Source: Saprospiraceae bacterium
GTDB taxonomy: Bacteria; Bacteroidota; Bacteroidia; Chitinophagales; Saprospiraceae
NCBI GenBank assembly: GCA_029212405.1
Contig: JARGNR010000002.1
Location: 1-64,000 of the forward strand
DNA: 64,000 nt
Direction: 5' to 3'
Numbering within the stretch: position 1 is the first letter of the stretch; every line of letters begins with the position of its first letter. The notes under the pieces are model-generated. The model had not been told where the DNA came from and did no database searches. It was given only the letters and a program-made list of their open reading frames with translations. The position numbers and the translations under genes were made by a program. This document shows, piece after piece, positions 1 through 8,799 of the stretch.

Positions 1-219
1 AAAAACTCACACCAAGGCCTTATTTTCAACCATAACAGTATGGTATTCCATATTTCATTTTCAAGCGTTACATTGTTTTCGCTCCAACACTTTTGCGTTT
101 TTAACAGAAAATGAATCTTGAAACTACTAATCTGGATAAGGACAAATTTTAGACAGGTTGGGTTCAAAGAGAATTCACTTTTAAGATTATCTAACTCCTG
201 AATCACCCTACTGGAGTGA

Positions 220-1248
220 TCAGTAAAAAGACAAGCGTTCTACTCGATGAAATGTTAAACCAGGTGAACCAATATGCGCTTCAAAATAAACTTCCTGTGA
301 AGTATAGTCTACCTCAATCACCCTTCCACCTCTGTATTCTCCATTGTGCAAAACACGCATTCCTGGTGCAAAAAGTATATTTCCAGTTTTGGGCAAGTAA
401 TCTACATCAGAAAGTACATCCGCAAATGCTTCACTCCCTCTTTCTTTACCATAATGCCATACTTGTTGCACTGTCTTTTGTTCTTCGTTTATGTTGTATT
501 CAACAGCTCGACTATATTTTGAATTGGAGCTTGAAAAATTTCTTTCAGATCCATTATCAAATACTAACAAATTTCCGTTGGGCATCAGCTCTGGAGCGTG
601 TTGGTACCAAGGCCATTCAAAATCAATGGCATTCTCAAAACCCTGTTGGACTTCATCGTCATAGGGTACGTTTTCATTATTTACTGCTGCGACTAAAAAT
701 TGAGCACAATCTTGATTCATCCTGTTTTTTCCCCAACTATTGTGAGGAGCAAGAATCCATTTCACATTGTCTTGATAATCTATTTTTGCAATTCCTTGAT
801 GTCTTCCAGAAATAATGATTGTATTATCTACTTCAGAATAAACCACAGCATTTATATGTATCCAATCTATAGGTGTTTCATCTAACCAAGGACCGAGAAC
901 AGTTCTATTTTCATCCATCAATTGTTTGAAATCCCATTCTTTGACAATAGCCCCAGTGCTTCGGTCAATTTCAATAACATAATCTTCTTTTGTGCTTGTT
1001 CCGTTTAGATGTTGAGATTCCGGCCGATTAGTGGTAATAAGAAAATTGCCATTGGGTTTTTCTACAACATTATGATGAAACGTATGCTCTATCAATGGCC
1101 ACGAATGGATGATATTGCCAAAGAAGTCCACTTCATAGATGGTATTACTTATCTTATCTCCAAAATATAGATTGCCATTTTGTAACTGTTCCATTCCCAC
1201 ATCAAAAAATAGATTATTTAGGTTTTCTTCTTCTTTGTAATCTATCAA
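220..1248 (-). pseudogene. Arylsulfotransferase, C-terminal catalytic part
   Basis: This is the catalytic propeller part of the arylsulfotransferase, in the same frame as the preceding piece and separated from it only by TGA. Known AssT enzymes move a sulfuryl group between phenolic compounds through a catalytic His in a beta-propeller. Candidate active-site residues are visible: HHNVVEKPNG, DWIHINAV, SGRHQGIAKID and YQHAPELMPNG, giving several His and an Arg in blades spaced as expected. The blade repeats (PNGNLLVFDNG and similar) are intact, so nothing but the single stop is damaged. The TTG right after the stop could in theory restart translation, but the product would lack the signal peptide and remain cytoplasmic. 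Functional status is unknown. Confidence 0.7.
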
Positions 1249-1989
1249 TCAGCGAATTTCCCCATAGGTATCAAACATATAGGCAATATTGGGTCCCCAA
1301 TAACTCAACGAACTGACCAAATGAAACTCACCTGGTTCCATATTTGCTCGATCTACTTCAATGATCTCTATAACTGGATCCAAATTTTCCAACTTAGGAG
1401 TTGGAATGATTAACGTGTCACTATCTACTAACTGGTTTTCTTTTGTCAGAAATGCTATTTCCACCACATTTTCATAGTCTTGATAAAGTCCAAAAATGGG
1501 TAATTCAAAATCAGTATTCAAATCGTCAAATAAATGTACAAAGTCAGAGGAATCTCCAAATTTACCTTTGATAGTCAATCTTATTTTCCCTGTTCTTTTT
1601 GCATTAATTGTGGCCAGTGCGCTTAATGGATTTCTATTAAATGGGTTGTGCTCAAAATCTGTGATAATATTCCCAATAGAAGGGACGTCCAAGGAAGAAC
1701 CGTCTGAAAAATCAATTCTTGCTGTCCACGATTCAGGATTGAAAATATACTCCTCAATTAAATCAAAACACAAGATCGATTCTCCTCCCGTATTATATAC
1801 GATCGAATATTGGTCTTGATTTTTAGTAATAGAATAAATGTAGTCACCTGAAACTGTTTGCAAGTTCAACTCAACTTTTGCTTTTGCAGGATCACATATA
1901 ATTACTTCTTCTGTACCGCAAGAAGATAAAAGGACGACCACCATGCACATAAAAAGAAATGTAGAGACCTGTTTTATCGTAAAATTCAT
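1249..1989 (-). pseudogene. Arylsulfotransferase, N-terminal part before an in-frame stop
   Basis: This is the N-terminal part of an arylsulfate sulfotransferase (AssT-type) gene. The best start is the ATG at 1989, which opens a lipoprotein signal with lipobox LLSSC. An open stretch continues upstream to 2070, but it would put 27 residues before the signal. A beta-sandwich-like region follows, containing the motifs NPLSALA and PIFGLYQDY that I associate with the AssT N-terminal domain. The frame ends in TGA at 1251-1249, just after YGEIR. The frame then stays open for 342 more codons that clearly encode the rest of the enzyme, so this is one gene split by a nonsense codon. AssT relatives usually have Trp at about this place, so TGG to TGA is the likely change. 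A sequencing error is possible. Confidence 0.7.
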
Positions 1990-2147
1990 TCGAGGTTTGT
2001 TTAGAAATAGTTTACTACTTTTCAACCCGTTATAGGAATCAAATATCTGACGAATCAAATATACAGTCATAAATAGAAGAAGGAATTGTCAAAATGGTTT
2101 AATTTTAGACCGCTACTTTTATTTTTTATGAATCTAACGCTCTCTTT

Positions 2148-3863
2148 ATGAAATATTTTCCATTCTACCTTTTCATTTGTTTGATATTTCTTGTTCCAGA
2201 CATTAATGCACAGACATTCACTATTTCTTATCCTTCCAATCATTATTCAGAGACATTGGATGGTCGACTTATATTATTGATTTCTGATAAAAATGACAAT
2301 GAATTACGTTTTCAACTTTCAGATAAAGCAACGACATGTCAGGGCTTTGGAATGGATGTAACGGATTGGAAAAAAGGAACAGTAATTACCTTTGATAAGT
2401 CTTCTTTTGGTTATCCGATAGAAGATTTTTCAGCTGTACCTGACGGAGAATACTTTGTCCAAGTATTGTTTCATAAGTATGAAATATTTAATAGAGCAGA
2501 TGGACATACTGTAAAATTGCCGATGGATAGGGGAGAGGGACAACAATGGAATCGAGCTCCTGGAAATGTATACTCTACCGCAACTAAATTTAAAATTGAT
2601 TCCAAATCATCACAGAACATTTCAATTTCATTGGATGAAATAATACCACCTATAAAAGAACCGGAAGACACGAAATATATAAAACATATAAAAGTCAAAA
2701 GTGAATTGTTATCCAAATTTTGGGGGAGAGATATGTATTTGGGCGCGCATGTACTAATACCTGAAGGATTTGAAGAAAATCCAGATGTAAAATACCCACT
2801 GGCTATCTTTCATGGACATTTTCCAAAAGATTTTGGAGGCTTTCGGGCGGATCCGCCAGATATGAATATGAAACCAGAATATAGTGAACGGTTCAGTGTA
2901 GATGGGTATAATATCATGGTAGAACAAGAAGCGCATGATTTTTATAAAACTTGGACGGGACCAGATTTTCCAAGAGTATTGGCAATTGAAATCCAGCATC
3001 CAACACCCTATTATGATGATTCATATGCAGTAAATTCGGAAGCACAAGGACCATATGGCGATGCAATTACATACGAACTGTTGCCGTACATTGAAAAACA
3101 GTTCAGAGGAATTGGAGAAGGTTGGTCTAGGTTTGTTTACGGAGGATCAACGGGTGGATGGGAAGCATTAGCTGTACAGGTAAAATATCCTACAGAGTAT
3201 GGAATGTGTTTCGCGGCATGTCCAGACCCTATTGATTTCAGAGCCTATTGTTTGGTGAATATTTATGAAGATGAGAATGCGTATTATCAGGAAGGCACAT
3301 TCAGGAAAACATTAGTGGCGGGACATAGAGATTACTTGGGGAATGTAGATGCTACATTAAAAGACATGAATTATCGAGAATTAGTCCTTGGAAGTAAAGG
3401 AAGATCAGGTCAACAATGGGATATATGGGAAGCGACATATTCACCAATAAACGAAGAAGGTTATCCTCAAAGAATCTGGGATCGTAAATCAGGAGTGATT
3501 GATAAGAACGTGGCAGCGTATTGGAAAGAAAACTATGACCTTGCCTATATCATGAATCGTGACTGGGACAAACATGGAAAAGATTGGGAAAATAAGATTC
3601 ACTTGTATTGTGGTGATATGGACAATTATTATCTAAATAATGCCGTATATCTCGCAGAGGAAATTTTGGAAGAAACCAATGCTCCATATTACAATGGCGT
3701 GGTCGATTATGGTGATCGTGCGGAGCACTGTTGGAATGGAGATCATGAAAATGGAAACCATATTTCTCGTCTTCGATACAATCAGATGTTTATACAGAAA
3801 TATGTGGAAAAGGTGGAGTTGATCGCACCGGAAGGGGCAGATTTAAAAAGTTGGAGGTATTAA
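2148..3863 (+). CDS. Secreted alpha/beta-hydrolase, esterase-like
   Basis: This 571-residue protein has an N-terminal signal peptide (about residues 1-22, cleaved after INA). The first 170 residues look like a beta-rich domain. The rest resembles the putative esterase (esterase D/PF00756-like) alpha/beta-hydrolase fold. An HGHFP segment may form the oxyanion region. GGSTGGWEAL provides the nucleophile-elbow Ser, and His in the late AEHCWNGDHENGNH stretch is a candidate for the catalytic His. The substrate is unknown; acyl or feruloyl esters on polysaccharides are possible for secreted members. It stands alone between two damaged genes on the other strand and starts at ATG with no strong Shine-Dalgarno sequence, as is common in this phylum. 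Confidence 0.65.
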   Translation: MKYFPFYLFICLIFLVPDINAQTFTISYPSNHYSETLDGRLILLISDKNDNELRFQLSDKATTCQGFGMDVTDWKKGTVITFDKSSFGYPIEDFSAVPDGEYFVQVLFHKYEIFNRADGHTVKLPMDRGEGQQWNRAPGNVYSTATKFKIDSKSSQNISISLDEIIPPIKEPEDTKYIKHIKVKSELLSKFWGRDMYLGAHVLIPEGFEENPDVKYPLAIFHGHFPKDFGGFRADPPDMNMKPEYSERFSVDGYNIMVEQEAHDFYKTWTGPDFPRVLAIEIQHPTPYYDDSYAVNSEAQGPYGDAITYELLPYIEKQFRGIGEGWSRFVYGGSTGGWEALAVQVKYPTEYGMCFAACPDPIDFRAYCLVNIYEDENAYYQEGTFRKTLVAGHRDYLGNVDATLKDMNYRELVLGSKGRSGQQWDIWEATYSPINEEGYPQRIWDRKSGVIDKNVAAYWKENYDLAYIMNRDWDKHGKDWENKIHLYCGDMDNYYLNNAVYLAEEILEETNAPYYNGVVDYGDRAEHCWNGDHENGNHISRLRYNQMFIQKYVEKVELIAPEGADLKSWRY

Positions 3864-3887
3864 TAAGTAACTCTTTTATTGATTAAA

Positions 3888-4268
3888 TTATATTTTTTCC
3901 AATTCCATTGTAATTGTTTCTCTTGAATGAGATCGGTCTGATTTTGTATGTTTAAATTTAGTGTTATACCCTATAACCAAATTTTGAGTATCTAGTGACA
4001 TTATTTTAATATAGGAACTACCGTTTAAGATAGAATCCAAGTACAGGTATTGCCCATCGTTTACAATCCCCCAATTTTCTCCTTGTCGAATGGTAACAGA
4101 ATCAGTAGAAATGGAATAACCAGCATTTTTTAAAAACTTTAAGTTTACTTTTTGCTGCTCTAAATCATTCATGAGCAACCAGTCTCTATTCGCCTTTTGT
4201 TTCATTCCAAATACTTCGATCTCTTCATCATAGTTATCTTCAATCAGCGGTAGATAAGACTGAATTTT
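3888..4268 (-). pseudogene. Third module of the lipoprotein, separated by in-frame TAG
   Basis: This stretch continues the frame of the upstream lipoprotein gene directly after its TAG. The 21 codons between that stop and the first ATG (4205) are open and acidic (IEDNYDEEIEVFG). The 105 residues from the ATG repeat the module pattern: a Trp near the start (NRDWLLMND), several short beta strands with repeated DSxxL/LDSIL phrases, and a basic end. It has no signal peptide of its own. I read it as the C-terminal module of a three-module lipoprotein, cut off by a nonsense mutation. An independent small cytoplasmic protein starting at 4205 is a less likely reading. Confidence 0.5.
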
Positions 4269-5033
4269 CTATGTACCGTTTATTTTTTCTTCTATGGTTT
4301 GTAATTCTATTGAATCCATAACTTCTTTCCTTTTAAGTTGAACACCTTGCCAATACGAGCCTAAAAAGTTAATACTTCCAGTAATGGTTGTATCACTATA
4401 ATCAAGGATTTGAATATGGTTCATAGTTATTCCGTCCCTCCAATCATATGAGATAACAAGCTTTCCATCATAGTTGTCCAAAGTCCACCAACTATTTAAT
4501 GTTTGTGTTGGTCCGAAACCTTGTTCATGAACAATAACGTTTGCTTCAGCTTTCTCTTCCAAGAAATGTTGAAAAGGAGCGGTAAAATAGTACTGGTTGT
4601 AATTCAAATTGGACTCTTTAATTGATAATGTCCATGGTTGTTGGGTTAATAATCTTAAAACCTTCATTTCATCTTCATTAGTAAAATGAATAGACTGCAA
4701 GGGGACAAGATGAATAATCGCCGTATTTGAATCTAGATCTATTGATAAACTATCAGTAGAAAGGCCAATGATTTTACCAAAAGTGAAGGAATCGGTTTTT
4801 ATATAATTTTCTTCCAAGATGTAATTATGAACAAGCCGATAGTTAGAATAAGGATAATGGACAAAAAGACTATCAGAATTAAATTGTAAAAAATGATCTT
4901 CAAATTTGGGTAAAAATCCAGCATTAGGTTTATGTTCGGTTTCTACGATCAACCAAGTGTTTTCTAATGAAGCTTTATCGGGCTTACATGAAATAAAGCT
5001 AGCGAAAATTAGAAGTAAGAGCACGTTTTTCAA
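4269..5033 (-). CDS. Lipoprotein with two lipocalin-like modules
   Basis: I do not recognise a named family. The 254-residue product has a lipoprotein signal (LIFASFISC), so it should sit on the inner or outer membrane. It then shows two beta-rich modules of roughly 100 residues, each opening with a Trp motif (LENTWLIVE, QQPWTLSIK) and ending in a short basic or hydrophobic strand. This is the look of small lipocalin-like domains found in many Bacteroidota lipoproteins. The only start at the signal peptide is TTG at 5033, or GTG three codons later. The frame ends in TAG at 4271-4269, but it remains open downstream and encodes what looks like a third module, so the true gene may be longer and broken. 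Confidence 0.5.
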   Translation of the reverse strand: MKNVLLLLIFASFISCKPDKASLENTWLIVETEHKPNAGFLPKFEDHFLQFNSDSLFVHYPYSNYRLVHNYILEENYIKTDSFTFGKIIGLSTDSLSIDLDSNTAIIHLVPLQSIHFTNEDEMKVLRLLTQQPWTLSIKESNLNYNQYYFTAPFQHFLEEKAEANVIVHEQGFGPTQTLNSWWTLDNYDGKLVISYDWRDGITMNHIQILDYSDTTITGSINFLGSYWQGVQLKRKEVMDSIELQTIEEKINGT

Positions 5034-5105
5034 TAGATGATATTTTCACCAAACGTATAGGAGTTCATGATTTATGGAAAGGAAATTCGACTTAAGTGAA
5101 GATTG

Positions 5106-6110
5106 TCAAGATGGAAAATGTTGGTTGTATTGGTTTCCCAATGCCTCAAAGTACTGTTTCCCTTCAACATGAGTGTGCATAAACTCGGGTATACTAGAAA
5201 GACCAGATACTCCACCCATTATTCCAGTAGTGATTGATGCGACGGAATCCACATCTCCTCCCAACAATATGGATTTCTTTAAAGCATCAAAAGCATCCGT
5301 ACAATTTTTAAGGACAAATAAAACACATCCAGCGGTGAACATAGAATCAGATGGGACGCCTTTTATACCTGGCAGGAAATAGGGAGATTGAATAGGCTGT
5401 GGTCCACACAAGGTTTCGAAGTTTGTTTCCTCCAAGTCATTGTATTGGGGTAATAAGTCCACGGCAGTTAAATAATCTTGATACAGTGCGTTGATAGAGA
5501 TGGAGCGCATACAATAATCAATAATATATTGAGGATCTTCTTGTTTGACGATTAAATACTCAGCAGCTCGAGCGATACATTGGCTGGAAAGGATTGCATG
5601 TATATTTGGATGCGTGGCCTCTGCATTTATTTTTGCGAAACCATTGATCTTTTTTTCTGGAAGCAATCCAAATAGAACCGATCTCATGGCGGGAGCATTA
5701 CCAGGATTGGGTCTGTTTCTTTGAAATGACTTGATTTCTTCGATGGTTTTGTCTCCAGAGTAATACCAACTCATTGAACCATGGCCATTTCGTCCATACC
5801 CCTTTTCACGTATTCCTTTTTCGTACTCTTCACGCCACATTCTAACCAATAAATCTTCAGTAAAGGGTTCTTTAGATATAAGTGCCTTCAACACCCCAAT
5901 AGTCATTTCGGTGTCGTCCGTATAATTCCAAGCGTGATAATTGTCTGTAAATAAACTCTTCTTTTCCTCTGGTACTTGGATGGTATCCCTTGAATTCACA
6001 AAAGTTTGGAAGTCAACATTCGCTCGTATCCATTCTCTATCTTGGAATTCAACACCGGCACCATATGCATCACCGATCGCAGTCCCTAATAGAATATCGA
6101 ATACCTCCAT
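5106..6110 (-). CDS. ADP-ribosylglycohydrolase family protein
   Basis: This 334-residue protein belongs to the ADP-ribosyl-glycohydrolase family (DraG/ARH3 fold, PF03747). The fold is an all-helical domain with two metal ions that removes ADP-ribose from proteins or small molecules. The two signature metal sites are present: DDTEMTIG in the N-terminal third and LLGGDVDSVASITTG near the C-terminus. The opening LLGTAIGDAYGAGVEF is also typical. Length fits the family and there is no signal peptide, so it should be cytoplasmic. The start at ATG 6110 is clear. It follows the Mla-type ABC genes by about 65 bases on the same strand, but no functional link is evident. The exact substrate cannot be read. 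Confidence 0.85.
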   Translation of the reverse strand: MEVFDILLGTAIGDAYGAGVEFQDREWIRANVDFQTFVNSRDTIQVPEEKKSLFTDNYHAWNYTDDTEMTIGVLKALISKEPFTEDLLVRMWREEYEKGIREKGYGRNGHGSMSWYYSGDKTIEEIKSFQRNRPNPGNAPAMRSVLFGLLPEKKINGFAKINAEATHPNIHAILSSQCIARAAEYLIVKQEDPQYIIDYCMRSISINALYQDYLTAVDLLPQYNDLEETNFETLCGPQPIQSPYFLPGIKGVPSDSMFTAGCVLFVLKNCTDAFDALKKSILLGGDVDSVASITTGIMGGVSGLSSIPEFMHTHVEGKQYFEALGNQYNQHFPS

Positions 6111-6175
6111 AGTTCACAATTTTCAACGATTTTGTAAAAGTCAGAAAGCAAGATAATTTCAACGAAGCAATAAAG

Positions 6176-6943
6176 TTATATATTTTTAGCGCCTACACGA
6201 TCTACTAACTTTTGGAGAAATGGACTAGCAAAAATAAAATTATGTAACTCCTGGTTTTCGGACTTGAGTACTTCTTCATTATTTCCTTGCCAAGCCAATT
6301 TTCCTTCATGGAGCAGGCAGATTTTTTCACCTATTTCCATTACAGAATTCATATCGTGTGTATTAATTATCGTGGTCATTTTGTTATCATCGGTGATTGT
6401 TGATATCAATTCATCAATGGTAATGGATGTTTTTGGATCAAGTCCAGAATTGGGCTCATCACAAAATAAATATTTAGGGTTAAGTACTATGGATCGAGCA
6501 ATACCTACCCTTTTTTGCATACCACCGCTGATTTCGGAAGGAAACCGATTATTAATGCCTGACATACTCACTCGTTCCAAAACTTCATCCACCCTCATAT
6601 TTTTTTCTTTGTACGTCATTTCAGTAAACATATCCATAGGAAAACGGATATTTTCTTCAATGGTCATACTATCAAACAACGCATTACCTTGAAAAAGCAT
6701 ACCTACTTCCATTCGAAGGTGTCGCAATTGTTTTTTTGTGAGTGAATACAATTCCTTGTCTTTGTACCACACCTTACCTTGAGTAGGAGGATATAGGCCA
6801 ACAAGTATTTTGAGCAGTACTGTTTTACCAGCTCCACTTCGCCCAATGATGAGATTGGTTTTACTCTCTTCAAATACAAAGTCTATACCCTTTAAGACTT
6901 CATTTTCACCAAATGATTTGAATATATTTTCTGCTCTTATCAT
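6176..6943 (-). CDS. ABC transporter ATPase, MlaF-like
   Basis: This 255-residue ATPase belongs to an Mla/TTG2-type retrograde phospholipid transporter. It has Walker A GRSGAGKT, the signature ISGGMQKRVGIARSI, and Walker B YLFCDEPNSGLDP, followed by the switch His in NTHDMNS. The ISGGMQKR signature with its Met is characteristic of the MlaF group. It overlaps the upstream permease gene by four bases (ATGA), so the pair is translationally coupled. In known systems the ATPase pairs with an MlaE permease and an MlaD substrate-binding MCE protein at the inner membrane. No MCE gene lies next to this pair. Confidence 0.85.
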   Translation of the reverse strand: MIRAENIFKSFGENEVLKGIDFVFEESKTNLIIGRSGAGKTVLLKILVGLYPPTQGKVWYKDKELYSLTKKQLRHLRMEVGMLFQGNALFDSMTIEENIRFPMDMFTEMTYKEKNMRVDEVLERVSMSGINNRFPSEISGGMQKRVGIARSIVLNPKYLFCDEPNSGLDPKTSITIDELISTITDDNKMTTIINTHDMNSVMEIGEKICLLHEGKLAWQGNNEEVLKSENQELHNFIFASPFLQKLVDRVGAKNI

Positions 6944-7686
6944 GTCAATATCAATGCAATAATATAATCAGCGACTAGGATCAATATGACACTATACACC
7001 ACCGCTCTTGTACTTGCCTCTCCCAATTCTATGCTACCTCCTTTTACAAAGTATCCTTGATAACAACTCACAGACGTAAGAATGGCAGCAAATGTAGCAG
7101 CTTTAACAAACATAATGAAGACATTATGTGGATTGAAAAACAACCTCAACCCTGTCACATAATCATCGTGTGTAAAAAGACCGATCGGGACACTGGCAAT
7201 ATATCCACCTGCAATACCTACAAACGCAGACACAACTACTAATAAAGGAATCATTAATATGGCAGCAAGGACCTTGGGCATCACTAGAAAAGCACTCGTA
7301 TTAACGCCCATGATTTCCATTGCATCGATGTGTTCTTTCTGACGCATTCCGCCTATTTCTGCAGCCATGTTGGAGCCCACCTTTCCAGCTAATAATAGAC
7401 AGGAGAATGTAGGTGCCAACTCAATGATCATCATATCTCGTACGATGTAACCAATGAAAGATGTTGGAATTAGTTGCCCATCCATTTGATAGTAAAATTG
7501 AGTAACGGTAACCGCACCCAAGAAAATGGAAATTAAGAAGATAATTGGAAGAGAACCAAGGCCGATATCATACATTTGACGTACCAACTCTTTATAGTAC
7601 ATCCTGATATTTTCAGGTCTACGATAAATTTGTCGTTGCCATTCGATAAACCTCCCAAAATGATAAAGTAAACTAAGTGGATTCAT
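6940..7686 (-). CDS. ABC transporter permease, MlaE-like
   Basis: This 248-residue membrane protein is of the MlaE family (PF02405). It has about five hydrophobic segments, with the conserved core around ELAPTFSCLLLAGKVGSNMAAEIGGMRQKEHIDAMEIMG. That is the classic MlaE signature loop. It should form the inner-membrane dimer that passes phospholipid to or from the MCE subunit. It is the first gene of a two-gene unit with the ATPase and overlaps it by ATGA. The start at ATG 7686 is supported by the usual MlaE length. Confidence 0.88.
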   Translation of the reverse strand: MNPLSLLYHFGRFIEWQRQIYRRPENIRMYYKELVRQMYDIGLGSLPIIFLISIFLGAVTVTQFYYQMDGQLIPTSFIGYIVRDMMIIELAPTFSCLLLAGKVGSNMAAEIGGMRQKEHIDAMEIMGVNTSAFLVMPKVLAAILMIPLLVVVSAFVGIAGGYIASVPIGLFTHDDYVTGLRLFFNPHNVFIMFVKAATFAAILTSVSCYQGYFVKGGSIELGEASTRAVVYSVILILVADYIIALILT

Positions 7687-7860
7687 TTACATATTCGTTC
7701 TTGCCCGCAAAGATATTTAAAACTCTGTATTGAATGAATATGTTTGGCGAAAGAGTATATTTATTCTAGTAAAGTACAAATCCTACCGACTTGAAAGAAG
7801 GATAGATAATTACGATCGACAAAAATCTTATACATTTTGCGACTTGAACCAGTACATTTA

Positions 7861-8229
7861 TTATTTTTCTTGAATAGAAAAAATTTCCATTTGATAGATT
7901 TGGTCTTCGTTAAAAGAGGGGTCAGGAAAATCAGGCTGTAGGGTATTTGGCCTAAAATATGCACTTACAACGACAAGTTTTCCACCTTCTTTATATACAT
8001 CATCCATCACATCTGGCATTCCTACAACGAAGGAATATTCTGTGTCCGTAGTATTTGCAAATTTTACTCCGAAGGCATTGAAACAATCCATATATATAAC
8101 TTCTCCTTGAACATCTTCCATGGCAAACAAACATTGGTCTACACAATTATCAGGATCGAAAGAATTATTTTCACAGCTGGAAAACAAAACGAATAGAATC
8201 ATAAATACAAATTGTGTACATCTTTTCAT
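7861..8229 (-). CDS. Small lipoprotein of unknown function
   Basis: I do not recognise this 122-residue product. It has a clear lipoprotein signal (MKRCTQF... ending LFSSC, lipid Cys about residue 19). A short Cys-containing region follows (DNCVDQCLF, YMDCF), which might form disulfides in the periplasm, and then a beta-rich tail. It lies 66 bases downstream of the DinB-family gene on the same strand and may be part of that unit. No catalytic motif is visible. Confidence 0.6.
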   Translation of the reverse strand: MKRCTQFVFMILFVLFSSCENNSFDPDNCVDQCLFAMEDVQGEVIYMDCFNAFGVKFANTTDTEYSFVVGMPDVMDDVYKEGGKLVVVSAYFRPNTLQPDFPDPSFNEDQIYQMEIFSIQEK

Positions 8230-8295
8230 TGCGAACTATTTTAGTCAATGGTATAGACGGGCACTATGACTGGAGTGGTTGGTATATTTCTAGAG

Positions 8296-8799
8296 TTATT
8301 TGGTATGGACTTTAAGTTGGAATCGTTCTATTTGTCTTCGGTGCCGAAGAATATGAACAATGGCATGCTCCATTAATTGTTCTACATCGTATCGTTGTCC
8401 CCAGCGAGTGAGTATTTTACTTTCAGGGTTGTATTGTTCTAATTCCAGATTTGGAAAATCATCAAATACAGATAATGTAAATTGAAACATTTCGTTTATC
8501 GCGTCGATGTACTGCTGAGCATCATCATATACTCTATTTTGTTTAAATGGCATTTGTTTTCCTTGATGATTATATATTGAGACAGCATAGCCATACCCAG
8601 CTCTTACTATATGCGTTAATATAGATTGGATAGATCGACAATCTTCATCTTTGGTATGCGGATCTATAATTAGAGTAAGGAGTTTTTGATCTATAGGTTG
8701 TATTATAGAATTAAGATCGCTGATTGCTCTTTCGTATTCGTCTAATAAGGCACCGATGGCACCATTATCTCGAAAATTGTCAAGGGAATAAATATTCAT
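8296..8799 (-). CDS. DinB-family protein
   Basis: This 167-residue protein resembles the DinB/YfiT four-helix-bundle superfamily, whose members often bind a metal through three His. Candidate ligands are the His of SILTHIV in the second helix and the two or three His of MEHAIVHILRHRRQIERF in the last helix; that last motif is very typical. Members act as thiol-dependent transferases or have unknown roles, so the activity cannot be named. Its start codon overlaps the stop of the O-antigen ligase family gene by four bases (ATGA), so the two are cotranscribed, though the pairing may be accidental. Confidence 0.75.
   Translation of the reverse strand: MNIYSLDNFRDNGAIGALLDEYERAISDLNSIIQPIDQKLLTLIIDPHTKDEDCRSIQSILTHIVRAGYGYAVSIYNHQGKQMPFKQNRVYDDAQQYIDAINEMFQFTLSVFDDFPNLELEQYNPESKILTRWGQRYDVEQLMEHAIVHILRHRRQIERFQLKVHTK

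Noticed and set aside
216-815. A 199-codon plus-strand frame opposite the arylsulfotransferase
   Set aside because: It lies fully antisense to clearly coding sulfotransferase sequence and shows no domain or signal.
1249-1251. Selenocysteine or recoding at the TGA in the sulfotransferase gene
   Set aside because: No selenocysteine insertion hairpin is apparent, the family has no Cys/Sec there, and the residue expected is Trp; a mutation is simpler.
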